From NCBI GenBank assembly GCA_905250885.1, contig CAJNOQ010000979.1:1-38093 (forward strand): a stretch of DNA of 38,093 bases, in the 5' to 3' direction. The stretch comes from Didymodactylos carnosus. Lineage: Eukaryota > Rotifera > Eurotatoria > Philodinida > Philodinidae. Shown piece after piece: positions 11,531 to 25,848 of this stretch; the stretch's first letter is position 1; each line of letters opens with the position of its first letter. Below the pieces are notes generated by a model. The model did no database searches, was not told the origin of the DNA, and was given only the letters and a program-made list of their open reading frames with translations. The position numbers were made by a program, and so were the translations under genes.

Positions 11531-12581
11531 CTCTTTCAGTTCGGATGACGTATTTATACGTCATGATATTTCGATGAATGATTGAATGATGTAACAGCAT
11601 ATTCAAGATTATATTTGAGTGCGAATGCGTTACTGCACAGTGTGCATTTTTCGCATGGCAGGCGAGTATGCGACTTTCCTGCTCGAAAACGGATTTATTT
11701 TGCTCAGAAGTGATTTTATATCACACAGAAAATCATTTTTAAGAAAAAAAACGTTTCGACCAAAAAATATCTGAGGGGGGTACCCTTGCTCAGATGTTTT
11801 TGAAAATTTTTTTTATTAAAAACTGTTTCGTGTTATATACCATTCGACTCGATTTTATGCGCTGATTCCAAATATGTCATCTATATTGAATAAAAACCTT
11901 TCTGGACCGAAAATAATTCGAAAATACCGGAAAAACCGAGGTTTTTCTGAAAAATCAATAACTTGGGACAGGAAACTTTTCGCAAGTTTTCGCTACCTGT
12001 GTAGACGTGTCATATATAGGACCACATTCTCTAAAAGTTTCATCAAAATTGGAGTTAGGCTAAAGTTGGCGCACGTATTTTGTCGAACACGTCGCTTTGA
12101 AGAATTCGACAGAAAAATGTTTTGTTTGGTTTGTCCGGCTTGGAAGGCCCAAAAATTGAAACTTTTTTTACCAGTCGGTAGCGGACTGGATGCAGATTCT
12201 GAATATGTGTTTGTTTGTCTTATGGCTTACCTTGATTTTGCGTGCAATCCGATTTACCGGCGGTACCATCGCTTAACATGGTTTTCAGTGCAATTTTTGT
12301 TCATATGTTTCTCCCAGCTTAAATTGGTCGCAGGAAATTTTTTTCTTACCATCGAATAGAGCATAGTTCAGAGTATATTAATCACTATTTGAATCACTGA
12401 AAAATCAACTTTCATTTTTTCACCAAAAGCTCACCTGGATGCACACTGTGCTGCATCTCTTTTGCAACAGCGCGTTAGTTTTCTGTTAGCATTCAGAGCA
12501 AAACATGGCTGCCTGTCTTACATCATTCAATCACTCATCGAAATACCATGACGTATACATCCGTCATTTGGACTGAAAGGG
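11531..12581. mobile_element. piggyBac-like non-autonomous element, TTAA target site
   Basis: Both ends abut TTAA (11527-11530 and 12582-12585), the obligatory piggyBac target. The left end reads CTCTTTCAGTTCGGATGACG; the inverse of the right end reads CCCTTTCAGTCCAAATGACG. Similarity continues inward for about 70 bp through a TATACGTCAT palindromic section to ATGATTGAATGATG-like sequence. The roughly 1.05-kb element has no recognisable transposase. The 161-codon frame at 11874-12359 inside it lacks the piggyBac catalytic Asp pattern and looks fortuitous. Exact TTAA on both sides plus CCCTTT-type termini makes the superfamily call fairly secure. Confidence 0.8.
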
Positions 12582-12585
12582 TTAA

Positions 12586-13584
12586 AATTATCTATATCGA
12601 ATGATGAATCAATTCTCCACATCATTAGACAGTGTAACGGGTTTGCTAATGATTCTGCTTGCTCCACTATTGAGTTCATTTATTGAATCGTGTGAATGAA
12701 TAATCGAGAAATGATTTTGATATCTTATATAAATATTTTTGAAGAGACTTAATGTAATTTGTACATTTATTTCGGGAATAGAATATTGATCCACTAGCAA
12801 CATTGGGAATTAGATCACGAATAATATCAGAGAAATAACCTAGAATAAAACATCCATCAAGATTCTTGAACTTTATTTTGGATGTGTTGTGTCAAGATAC
12901 TATCTAACTCTTTGACTGATGCATAAGCTGACCATTTTTTTTAATTAGCACACAAGTATTTAATTCGTCAATTCTACCATCTTCACATTATAACAGCGCA
13001 ATTATATGAACTTCTCTTCATCTAAACTACTATAATAAATGAACAAAAGCCTCCGCAATTGAATACAATTCAAACTAGAATAAAATTCTGTCATATGAGA
13101 TTTAAGTGATTGCATGCAAAAGCAAATCATTTAAGATCAAATTATAAAGCTGTTACAATAATTATTCTACTAGCCTTCTAAAACATAGACTAAAAAGAAT
13201 ATTATATGCTTATACGTTTGAAATAATATCAGTTTAGGTATTCTTAAGCTCTATTCTCAACAGTACTAGTCAAAAGTAATAGTAAAATGATACACTTTCG
13301 ATGAATGATAATCAATGTCGATTAACGTTTTATTTATGAAATGTTTGCATGCTTAAAACATTGTCACATAATAGTGTGTGCGTTTTCATGAAGCTTTTCC
13401 TTGCTAGGCGAAACTTATCCGATCTGGAGGCGACAAATACTCTAAAAATAATCAGAGTTCATTATTCTTTGAAAAATATTATAATGACGATAAAAGAAAA
13501 AGTGTCCTAGTATAGTAGTAGTTATTGCATTCATCTAACCTTACGTAGTGTTCTTACATTTTAGAGCTATACATATCGTACAAA
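12586..13584. other. intergenic DNA upstream of prohormone gene
   Basis: This AT-rich stretch has no supported coding sequence. It presumably contains the promoter of the small secreted precursor that starts at 13585. Confidence 0.45.
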
Positions 13585-14223
13585 ATGTTGTCATATACTC
13601 AAATTATTTACGTTACAGGTATGCTGAAACTAAGTTTCTTATAGATTTTTTACTAGATACCAAAAATAAATCTGACATCATATACTGAAGTTGCTTTTAC
13701 GAGTGAAAATCTCAGTTAAAACTACATCAACTTTTCAGAAATATTTTTTAATGAAAGTTAATGCTACATCAGTGTCACATACTGTGTCAAACAATATTGC
13801 ATCAGTAGCATAGATTGCCCTAAAAGCTCTTCATTTTACTAATTTCACTTTTGTTTTGTAAAAATAGGTTTTGTTCTATGCGTTTTATGCTACGATCATG
13901 TATCATCGCTTGAAACAACATCAATATTTGATCAAGCAGAACAGTTATCTGATTTAACCAAAGATCATAAACCATTACATGTAATTCTGGGATTATCTAA
14001 ACGACGTGCCGATTCCAACAGCCGTATTGCCCTACCTCTTTTTCGTGGTTCCAATTTGGGTATATTTGTTCGAAAACGTCCACGTGCTAATTATTCAATG
14101 AAAAAACGAGCAGAGAGACTTGCTGATTCATCTTTAGTTGATGAAGATACTTTTAGCGATCTGTTAGTGAAAAATTATCGTCGTCATGAGTATGATGATT
14201 CAGCTGGTCCAATGTTCGGATGA
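13585..14223 (+). CDS. candidate neuropeptide / peptide-hormone precursor
   Basis: Exon 1 (13585-13618) and exon 2 (13868-14223) join in phase 1 across a 249-bp intron (CAG/GTATGC donor, AAAATAG acceptor), giving a 129-residue protein. Residues 1-25 form a signal peptide with a hydrophobic, cysteine-containing core. The remainder has basic processing sites typical of prohormone convertases: KRR at 56-58, RKR at 80-82, KKR at 90-92 and RR at 116-117. Predicted products include a peptide from about 59-79 ending GSNLGIFV, a very short one ending NYSM, and a C-terminal acidic peptide, HEYDDSAGPMFG. The terminal Gly of that last peptide is the usual amidation donor. The mature region has no cysteines. 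I cannot match it to a named neuropeptide family. AATAAA occurs at about 14390. Confidence 0.55.
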
Positions 14224-15612
14224 ACTCAAATTGATTGATTACTCTGTGATGTTTTCTAATCATCTTTCCAATAACTGTCATTCGTTATTAAAATCATGCG
14301 AATAATACTGGCAAAAGAAATTTTTAAACAAAAAATTTGAACAATGCTCTTCTGTTTTTGAAACAAACATTTTATTGGAAATTAACACTAATAAAATATC
14401 ATTGGAAGGTAAAGAAGTGGTCACTGAATAAATTTTATTGACTGTTTTATTCTTTTCCAAATATGTTCGAAGAGCAAGCATCAACGGCACACCTGAAATA
14501 AGCATACTGTACTAGAATTCATAAGACCGTTGACAACAAACACATCTTTCTTTTCTAACTGTCTCATTCAACATTTCCGCTGAGATTATAAACAAAATAC
14601 TTGTATTGATCTTCTCTGCACGTTCTGTTGGATAAATAATCAAGAGAATTCATTAGTCATATTCTAAATATGATTTCTGACATGTTCATATGAAGTCACA
14701 ATTTTAATCGACAAACTAAATACTTTTAGAGTACTCGATTTTAAAGTCATGTTCAGACTACAAGTTTTAATCTGATTACCTGAAAAATAAATCCGTCAAT
14801 CCGATTCCGTAAAATTTCATTAAATTTTGTGATTTCAACATGGCCTAATAGTGAAATATTCCTATGTAATGAGAGTGTGGAAAAATGTAAAAGAAACGCA
14901 ATTTTTCAAATATTTAATCATAAACGTATTATGCAATAGAAATATACAGAGTAGCTGTTTATTGAGCCCAAATCCTGCTCTAACTTTTGTAAATTTTTCA
15001 TTGACAATAATTATAATATAATTCCTGGTCACAGAGCAGGATAGAAGAAATGCGCCTATACATGTCTACTAGGCAAGAAAAAAAGAATCAACTATCATTT
15101 TTATATACATCATATGCAATATCTGCTCTGAATAAAACTACTTCAGTCATTTGACAGATGCAGAAAATAGTATCTTGTCATAGCTTATAAATAGTATTTC
15201 TTAAATTTGGAACAAGTATATATATGTCAGATGAATGTGTGAGCCATGTTGCTGAAAACACATTCGATTAGGTTCATTTTATTGAATCATCTCACATTAT
15301 TTTAAGCTCAAACGATATGAATTGTTGAACTGATATTTTTTTAATTTCCAATAAAGCAGACAATAAGTTCACCCTCTTAATTGCGCAGACGGGTTTATAA
15401 TAAATAATTGATAAAAACAACGAAGAGCATACAATCCAACAAAGAAAAATAATGTAAGCAGATCAAGTTTCTCATTCTCTCTTTTTCTTCTAAATAATTA
15501 TTGAAGAAAACCACAGCACATGTCAAACTCATCTGAAGACTTCTTAGCTATTGATATTTACACGAAAAGTGTTACTAATGAGTACAAATCTCAATTAAAA
15601 GGCTATACAAGT
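14224..15612. other. convergent intergenic region
   Basis: This separates the last plus-strand gene from the minus-strand cluster, so 3' ends face each other across it. It is AT-rich with poly(A)-signal-like AATAAA words but no supported gene. Confidence 0.5.
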
Positions 15613-17299
15613 TCACAAACTCATTGCATCATGAATAATTTCGTTCTTTACATAACAATGAGCTTGAAAATCTGGTTTCTGATGTAATATTTCTTTTAAT
15701 ACAGCATCATCCCATTTAAATGAAAGTACAACATTAACTAGACGACTCTGATTAAATGTGACATTGGAATACTGTTCACTATGTTCACTGGAAAATGATT
15801 GACGATCAGCCATTGATGTTAAAATAAATGTCATCCAATCATAAACAAGACACGAACGAAGAAATTCAAACAATGACGATAAATTATCATCTGATTCAAA
15901 TGTGACCTAAAAAATAAATTAATGATAAAAATAATTAAAAGATTACTAATGCTGACATCTAAAAACTGATTAGATATTACGAAAAGCAATTAGGATGTCT
16001 TTTATGAACTGAAATTTTATCTGGAATAATATTAATGATTAGATCTTTTCTCTTACTTGTAAAATAATTTCATCGGGCATTCGAATTCTTAACACCGTAT
16101 ATTTATATTGTATAGAACTCTCTGATTTTTGATCTCTTTCACGCATTGCTTTCGTTCTTAACATTTCCTCTTTTTCCAAATAATCTTTCTGTCGTTGTTT
16201 TTCCGTCATGATATCTCTCATTGTTGGATTATAAAAATCATTTGGTAATAATTGTAATGTTGGTATTGTTGAACGTTCTTTTGTTGGACGAAATATACGT
16301 AAATTTGTATCAATTTTTGTTTTAATCGGTTCAGCATTTATTAATGTATCTTTGGCTAATGCGAGTGGTTCCGTTGATTTTTCTTTGTAATATAAATAAT
16401 CATCTTCGTCACTATCACTCTCATTTATTTTTAATTTACAATATATAAATCCACTTGTTTGAAGTAGTTCACTGGCATATTTCAAAGGTAATATTTTCTC
16501 TTGAAATACTTTATTTTTCAAACGTATTTTTCGATATTTTTCTTCATCCGGATTGTTTATAATATTATCATAATATTTCAATATAATATCTTTGGCATTT
16601 TGTAATTGTTCAATATTTTTTTTATTAGAAGTTAAAAATAGTAGTATACAAGATATCAACGGTTCAGATGCTAATTGAAGTTTTAATGTTTCTTCAATTT
16701 TAGATTCGAGTTCAGCAGGTGGTAAACATACATCATCACCGAAAATATCTGGACATTTGAACAATACATTTGACAGATCGAGTGCGGAAGAACTGTCCAT
16801 ACTGATCTAAAAGGAAAATCTGTTAAAAGGTACGAAATTTGATAGTAAAAGAAAATAATAACACACTTGTCGTTTTCCAAAATAATGATCTTTGAGATCC
16901 AGTGCTTTTTGATATTCGTCAGATAATGATTTTTCTTGTTCTAATTCACGTTGAGCTTGACGACGAATACTCTCTTGTGTTCGGTTAGCTAAATCAGAGA
17001 CACATAATAAACTTTTCTTCTATAGATTAACAAATATTCTATTTACCGGGCGCCGGTGGTGGTTGCTGCTGTTGTAAACGAGCCTGTGCCGCTTCGGCAG
17101 CATTACGTGCCGCTTCATCTGTTGACCTTCTTGTCGTACTACTAGCCGTATTCGGCCTTGGTTCATACGAGTAACTATTTGTTGGTCTGGTGTTTGCTTT
17201 AGGACTTGTTGGCTGTTCATTCAATTTATGCCCTTCACCAGCTTTCGAGAATTTTATTTCTCGTTTTATTTTAGAAAAAAACTTTGTAATACCAGACAT
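15613..17299 (-). CDS. UBXN6: UBX domain protein 6 (UBXD1), p97/VCP cofactor
   Basis: UBXN6 is a cytosolic adaptor of the AAA ATPase p97/VCP in endolysosomal sorting and protein degradation. Four exons (17299-17047, 16988-16867, 16806-16057, 15906-15613) join with GT-AG introns of 58, 60 and 150 bp to give 472 residues; the human protein has about 440. The N-terminus (MSGITKFFSKIKREIKFSKA) matches the family start. Exon 2 carries the conserved TQESIRRQAQRELE helix. The PUB domain (about 165-245) includes EEKYRKIRLKNKVFQEKI, nearly identical to vertebrate UBXN6. A ...LRTKAMRE... helix precedes the UBX domain (about 355-450), which crosses the last intron and ends near LSFKWDDAVLKEI. Exon phases are 1, 0 and 0. 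Nothing suggests damage. Confidence 0.93.
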
Positions 17300-18548
17300 T
17301 ATGCAGATATCGAAGTCATTTATACATTAGAAATCTAAAACAATAAAATAAGGTTATGTTTCAATGTTTCAAAAAAAGAAAGTGCTCGCTTCTTTCTCAA
17401 ACAATTTTTCTTAAAAAAAACACTATTCATGTAGTCAACTGAATAGATGTTGACAACTTACCAATCAAGAAGATAAATTATATAGAACCATTTTCTTTTT
17501 TATTTCAAAGATATATTCTAAAAAAGCTTGGAGGATACTCAAAAAAAAATACCTTGCATTTTAACCACACAATTCGTTAAGAATATATAGATAAGATAAG
17601 TGAGAGATAGAAATCTAAAGACAGATGGTTGATGATAAACCAACAGAGTGAATGATACACACAAACATGGACAACAGTAACTAAAATGAAAAAATAAGAC
17701 AGTGTACAAGTTCACAAAACACTTTAGAAACAAAAAAAACAAAAAAACATTTACATAAAAACAACTTTCAGCGCTGTGATTATTTTCGTTATTCGCTCGA
17801 AATATCAGTTTCACGAAAAAGGATAGATGATGCATGCGATACATCCCCAGACGATAGTTACTTCGGGACAGAAAAGTTAGAGAAGGCAATGCATAGAACA
17901 GAAATAATTTCATAGATGTACACAAAGACAAACAAAATTTTACTGTCAGTTAATTTTCTTATATACAAGCAGTGAAAAGAGAAAAAAAGGAAGGCGTTCG
18001 TACAAAATAAATGATATACATAATCAACACTTGAGACGATCAATAAAACGCTGCCAATGCTACAGCAAAATCTATAATGCAGAAGCTGATCAATACCATC
18101 AAACTTCATTTTTTTTTCTACTTTAAAAATGTAACTACAGTCAAGTATTTTTAGCAACTCTCTACTTTTCAACGTTGAATATTTACCGAAAATCATCTAA
18201 ATCTTCATTTCTCGGACACCGATAAAAAGAAACAATATTGAAAAGTACAAGAGCTATATATGAAAACAACCATTGTGTAAATTGTTTACTCTTGTGGTTC
18301 TAATTAATATCAATTCTTTTCGAACAAAGTTTTCGAAAAATAATCAGTTGAAAGTAGTTTTTGATCTAGCTCCTACATCGAGAAGCTTTTCAAGGATTAG
18401 TTATATAAACATTATTCTTCGTTTTTTTTCCATAATGAAAATAGAAAGCATACATCATTTGTAAAGAAAAGAAAGCAAAAACGAAAAGCAAAAAAAAACT
18501 AACAAAAGCACTTGATGAGTTTAAACGAAACTTAAACAATGCGATTCA
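17300..18548. other. intergenic region, UBXN6 promoter and YY1 3' flank
   Basis: AT-rich DNA lies between two head-to-tail minus-strand genes. Two overlapping minus-strand frames (17539-17931, 17858-18196) are hydrophobic and low-complexity and look like translated AT-rich untranslated sequence. Confidence 0.45.
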
Positions 18549-20522
<1,974 letters not shown>

Positions 20523-21770
20523 CACACATACATTCAAATAAATTACAAACACATTAGTCGACTTTTTTTGTTTTAGTATCGAGTGAAGTTTTTGTTGCTA
20601 GTGTATTCAATGAACTGTGCGATCGAGAACGACCGTGATTTTCAAGGTTGGCACCTACAATAAAAAAAGAGCAACACATTTAATGTCAGTTTTATTCATT
20701 TGTCTGTTTGTATCAAAGTTGTTACTCCAAGAAGATGACTATTCCTCAACTACTAACATTCACGTTTCAAGTATCAAACCTAATTTAAATCGTGTTTTCG
20801 CACAATTTCATCTATCAATTATGTAGTACGAGTTCTCAGTAGACACAAATTTGACAAAAATTACCATTTATATAGGCTTCTGTCTTTCATGAACAGTTTG
20901 TTTTCTTAGAGAAAAAAACATGTAGTTATTTACCTGCTTTAGATAATTGTTGTACGATTAAACTACCGTAATGATACCAAGCAACAAATATGACAATTAT
21001 CGAAAGAAATAACCAAATGAATAAGTAACAGGATAAACGAAGTTCAAAATCGAGCTCTATTTTTGTTTTTTACAGAAAGATATCGTAGTGTGTCTGTTAA
21101 GTTTTGACTAAGAAATAAATGATTGAAAATACAGAAGAATTAAACTAACATAATGATCTAAAATTTAAAAAAATTTAATAACTAAGAGTATAGTTATTAT
21201 GATAAGAGTTCTTCAAATCAATTAATATAATAATGCATGTATTTTATGTTCCCTCCTTCTTGAATGCTAAATCAACAATTTCGAGACACTAACGAGAGTA
21301 TATTGACAAAAAAACATCAATAGTTTTATCACATCTTCATTTTATCACGAAAATGAGACCAGATTTATTTAATTACCATATGATACACTAAACAGAAGTC
21401 AAATATACGTACACAATGTATATATTTTTTTTGATTTGCAAATAACAAGATATAGAATTAACAAAACCAAACTTTAGAGATAGTCATAAATCAAAAAGAG
21501 AATGCAGGCATGTCTAAGACAAGCACACATGTATAACTTAACGTTTTCTTTTTTCTAGTTCACTCACAAATGCAAAACCAAATTCATGGATAAAGAAAAA
21601 ACGAAGCAAAAAAGAGACGCTTATCGATAAAGAAAAACACCCAAAAGACCTCACTCAAAAAAATATTCGTATATATTAAGCGTACGCTTACACGTTCATT
21701 ATTGACAAACTTTTCCAATTTTTTCTCAAAGTAACAAAAAATTGTGGTAAAAACCAGTAAATTTCTTTCG
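20523..21770. other. intergenic region, YY1 promoter and LUC7L 3' flank
   Basis: This AT-rich stretch between YY1 and LUC7L shows no supported gene. It should hold the YY1 promoter and 5' untranslated sequence and the LUC7L 3' untranslated region. Confidence 0.45.
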
Positions 21771-24700
21771 TTAATCTGTTATATTGTTATCATCGTCTTC
21801 TTGTACAACTTCTGATCGTTTGTGTGGTTGATTATCGCCCGCAAGATCACCTTCATACTTTTCTAATAATTTCGTCAATTTTCTCTCCTCATTCTGTTGA
21901 TCTTCTTCGCCTTCTTCTCTATCTTTCATTTGCTTCTCGCCACTTGCATGACTTCCGCTACGTTCTTGCTGTTCACGACCATTGTGAGTCACAGGGGACG
22001 AAGAATAGTTTGAACTACGACGTTTATCATGTTTATGTCGATGGTGTGACGAAGAATGTTTTTTCGAATGAGATCGAGATTTGCTACGACGATGTCGCGA
22101 TTGTGAACTAAAGGAACAAAATTATCCCTTGAAACATGATGTTTATAAAGTTTTAGATAACCTACCGAGATCGAGAACGTTTATGACGACGGTGTGATGA
22201 TGACTTCGAATGTTTAGATCGTTTAGATGAACGTCGTGATCCTGAATCCGACCTACATTAATCGAACATAAATGGATGAGTTATAAACAAGCTTAGCTCG
22301 ATCTATTACCTTGAACGTGATCGTCGCCTATCACGACTCGAACGTTTTTTTGATCTACTTCGGCTTTTTGTTCGTTGTTTCGTTCGTCCATTGGCATTAT
22401 CAGATCTATTGCTCGAACGATAGTCGTCACGTGCGAAACCGCCACCACCACCACCACCGCGATCTACTCGTTGATCGGCACGATTTCGTATGCTAGTTGT
22501 ACGAGTGAAACTCGGACTATTAAAAAATAACAGTTTAAACATAAGCATATTGCATAACGATCATCGTATACCTCCTTCGTGGTTTGCGCTCTAAATCTCG
22601 TTTATCTTTCCATTCACTAACACGTTTTTTCAAATCCGTTAATTTCTCACGTATTTGTATAAAACCTAGGTGCAATTTCCCTCCAAAATGATCAGCCAAA
22701 CGTCTGTCATTATCATGGATGCCCAAATAAGCAGAACACACTTCACATACACGAAGCTTTTGTTGTTGATAGGTTGAAGCAGGCATTGTTGAACGAAATT
22801 CATGCTCAGCGTCGGATTTTTGACGTTTTAATTGTTCAACTTCATCCAATAATTTCATTGATTCATCAACGAGACCTTGTGCACCTATACTTAAACAACA
22901 TTGTTAATGTAAGCCAAAAAACGAACTTATCGATAAACTTACCTAATTCTTCAGCCTTTGCTAATTTTGTGCCAACTAATTCACCAAGTTCATGAATGGC
23001 ATTCATCTAGTACAACGACAAAAAGATAATGCTGTAAATGTACAGACGAACGAGTGAATTTGAGAAATTATACTTTTCGAGCAGCTTCTTCACCAAGTTC
23101 TTCTTGTGTTTCGCGCAATTTTCGTTTGGCATGTTCAGTTTTCCGATCGCAATCAACGACAAACTGATTTAAAACATCAAGTGCCTGTAAAAACAAATAC
23201 GTTATCATTTGAAAAAGGAAGAAGAAAGAAGATTTCCTTACATCTGATTCGTAAAACAAATTTCTTTCTTTTGCAGCACGTTCATAATCTGCTCGCAATG
23301 CATATTCATGAATTTTTAAACATTCGCCTAGATCCACACGCTATGATGCAAGGAAAAAAAGTCAAATGAATGAGTTTTCTCATACTAAGAGCGCAAACGC
23401 TCAACTTACTGTCCCAGACAAAATTTCATGTGGACAACAACCAAGAAGAAATGAACGACACACTCGTGGATCATCGAACGGAATATTGGCCTTGGAAGAT
23501 CCTAGAAGGAATTAAACAGAAATTAGAGAAAGTTTAATTCTTTAAATAAAAATACCAAAAACAGCATGACCAAGCAAAATTTAAGTATTGTTTATATTTT
23601 TTCACTTACAGTGCAATTGTGAAGTAACTCTCCTCCTCTCCAGAATAGAAGTCCATCCCTAATTAGAAGACTACTGTCGAGTTTCTGACTTGAAAAACAA
23701 ATAAAAGACCAGAGGAATACAATGATGCTGCATGTATGCTTTTGCTCTCGTAACCAAAGCAAAAGAATGATCATATATATATTCATTTATTATCTGTTAA
23801 CATCTTTGTTTGAATGTGTTAAGTCATTTTGGTGACAAAAAAGTGATTAAGTAAACGAGAAAAACAGAATATAAGTAATAGGAATCAGTTCTTCTATGGA
23901 AAAGGGCGTTAATTCCCCGGAAAAAAAATTATATCTCAATAAAAGACTACCCATTTAGCGAAACACATTAGAAGACCACTGTTCTTCTATTCTGGGGAAG
24001 AGGAATTACCAGGAACAAATCGTTGAGTAGTACAGATTGTATTAATCTCTACAATTATTATAAACAGTTTTGTATCCATCCTCACATTGCAACATTTTTT
24101 TCCAGCTCGCGGCAATTATAATTAAATTCTGTTTGAGGATATCCTTTTACTCAATTAGATCATTTTTGGGTACGATGTAATGTTTTTTTTAATCAATACT
24201 TACGTCTCTTGTACGTCAGGCATGTATAATACGTACCCGAAAGCTTAACAGGGCATATCCTTTATATTAACTGTGTTTTTTTCGGACACTGAACAAACAC
24301 GCATATTAGAAGTCTAGTTCTTAATTTTAAAAATAAAAAAGGAAAAGCCAAATAATGGTTATTTCGTTGTTCGTTTACTCACAGCTCATATGAATGCATT
24401 TGATAGAAATATATTCACGATCTTATTGAAATCAGAACTCAACACTTAAATAAAAATTTTACGTCTTTAGTTTATGGCTAAAATCAAAATGAACGATATT
24501 TGATTTAAAAAACAAATATTTATCGTCTCATTTTCGTTCACATACACGATTATTACGGAGAAAAATAAGAAAAAAATCATCTAAGACTCACGAATCAAAA
24601 TCAAACGTCATCGCCCATCATATTAGATATGGGCATTTTCATATGATAAAAAGGTCACCTTTAACCTTAAATAAAAAATAGCTCCCATCAATAGCGGATC

Positions 24701-24959
24701 TATCTAAACGATATTTTCGAGATGATTGTAGCGACAACATTATTGAAAATTGACCAGTTGTATTGCTCCGAAAACCCAGTGATACTTTGAGTCAAATAAT
24801 TTCAAATTTTTTTATCTTTTTCAATAATGAAGTTGAACAATAAACATCGAAAATTCTAGTATCGAAGATTAAAAATGTAAAAAACTAAACAACCTTCTTA
24901 CCATCTTGTGATCCCATCAATTGATCGAGCATAGCTCGTATTTGATCTCGAGCAGTCAT
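21771..24959 (-). CDS. LUC7L: LUC7-like U1 snRNP splicing factor
   Basis: LUC7 proteins associate with the U1 snRNP and help select 5' splice sites. Nine exons (24959-24902, 23501-23410, 23340-23242, 23184-23074, 23006-22943, 22884-22572, 22516-22310, 22252-22166, 22107-21771) keep frame throughout and give 455 residues. The start encodes MTARDQIRAMLDQLMGSQDG, matching the family. The first zinc finger lies in VCRSFLLGCCPHEILSGT followed by VDLGEC. A coiled-coil middle precedes the second finger, in which RVCEVCSAYLGIHDNDRR and LADHFGGKLHLGF are almost invariant. The C-terminal third is an Arg/Ser-rich domain with a Gly run, then an acidic charged tail that is longer than in vertebrates. Intron 1 is 1.4 kb and contains repeats; most others are short. 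It could equally be named LUC7L2. Confidence 0.94.
23624..24010. repeat. imperfect inverted repeat in LUC7L intron 1
   Basis: The left arm (23624-23651) ending CCAGAATAGAAG is matched by the right arm (23984-24010) beginning CTTCTATTCTGG, with partial similarity extending outward to GTAA/TTAC. A related word ATTAGAAGACYACTG also occurs near each arm, in direct orientation. The interval between the arms contains one copy of the dispersed 143-bp repeat. It may be a degraded DNA transposon; I see no clear target duplication. Confidence 0.45.
23730..23873 (+). repeat. dispersed repeat, copy 1 (LUC7L intron 1)
   Basis: About 143 bp here match 33814-33956 in the same orientation at roughly 88 percent identity by eye. 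Shared landmarks are TCTCGTAACCAAAGCAAAAG, GAATGATCATATATATATTC, TCATTTTGGTGA and TAAACGAGAAAA. Similarity starts near GCATGT and ends near CAGAATAT. It is non-coding in both places and is probably part of a mobile element. Confidence 0.75.
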
Positions 24960-25848
24960 TATGTATCTACAAAGACGAAAGTAAACATTATTTAATTTAG
25001 TCAATAAGAAATTTATGCGGCTAATATAGGAAGCTTTGATAGCTCTCAGATTTCGTGAACAAATTTGTAATTAGACTAATATTAATTTTTAAAGAGGATG
25101 TTAGAGGAAAGAAATAGGTCTTCTGTCTCTCAATTCTTCATCTAATTGGATTACTGTTTTCTTGGGGGCTTGGTTCTTAATCTTTTCAGCTCTCGAAAAC
25201 ATGATGAATTCTAAGCGAGACACTAATAACTTTTTAGGATTTAGTCTTCTCTTCCTTCGCTCTTTCTCTCAGACGTTCATTCACCAAGATTATTTTCTGA
25301 ATAAAAAATTAAAACAAAGTCAGGCAGTATCCTTCAGTCGGAAGAAAGGAGAGTCTTCTCTAGAAGACAAACATAAAGCAATGTACACGAGAGGTAATGA
25401 GCACCCTCCTGTCTATCTCAATGACGAAAAACTTTTTCAATGGTGACAGTCATTCACTGGTCCTCCTTGCCTTTAGACACGATACGATAGCGTGCTCTTC
25501 TGGAATTTTGCAAAAATAATAAATTAAAACGAAACCACTGAGTAGTTTTACTTGAAGAGATGGACGCATTAAGTAAGGTGGAACAACTTTTGTATAAATA
25601 TAGATGTCACTAATGTACAATCATAAATGTTTTTACTTCGTAGAGTAAAATTTGATTTTCAGATTAACGGAACTAGTTAGTATGGCATATGAGACAGTGA
25701 GACAAATAAGACCTTTTTGAGTATAATCAATGAGAAAAATTCATATTGCTTGATAATTTTACCATTATGGATAGAAAGTTAACGTTTATTTAAATTTTTT
25801 TATTAAAAAACAAACAAAAAAATAGACGATTTTATTTAGCGATCGAAT
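24960..25848. other. intergenic region, LUC7L promoter and CBM14 gene 3' flank
   Basis: No supported gene. A plus-strand frame of 94 codons at 25162-25446 has no recognisable content and is counted as chance. The stretch contains several CTTCTCT/AGAGAAG-type pyrimidine-purine words. Confidence 0.4.

Noticed and set aside
11874..12359. 161-codon frame in the piggyBac-like element
   Set aside because: No transposase motifs, Phe/Arg/Lys-rich low-information sequence in a non-autonomous element.
17539..18196. Long hydrophobic minus-strand frames between UBXN6 and YY1
   Set aside because: Two frames overlap each other, composition mirrors AT-rich DNA, no signal peptide logic or homology.
25162..25446. 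94-codon plus-strand frame
   Set aside because: No motif, no splice context, lies in the LUC7L/CBM14 intergenic region.
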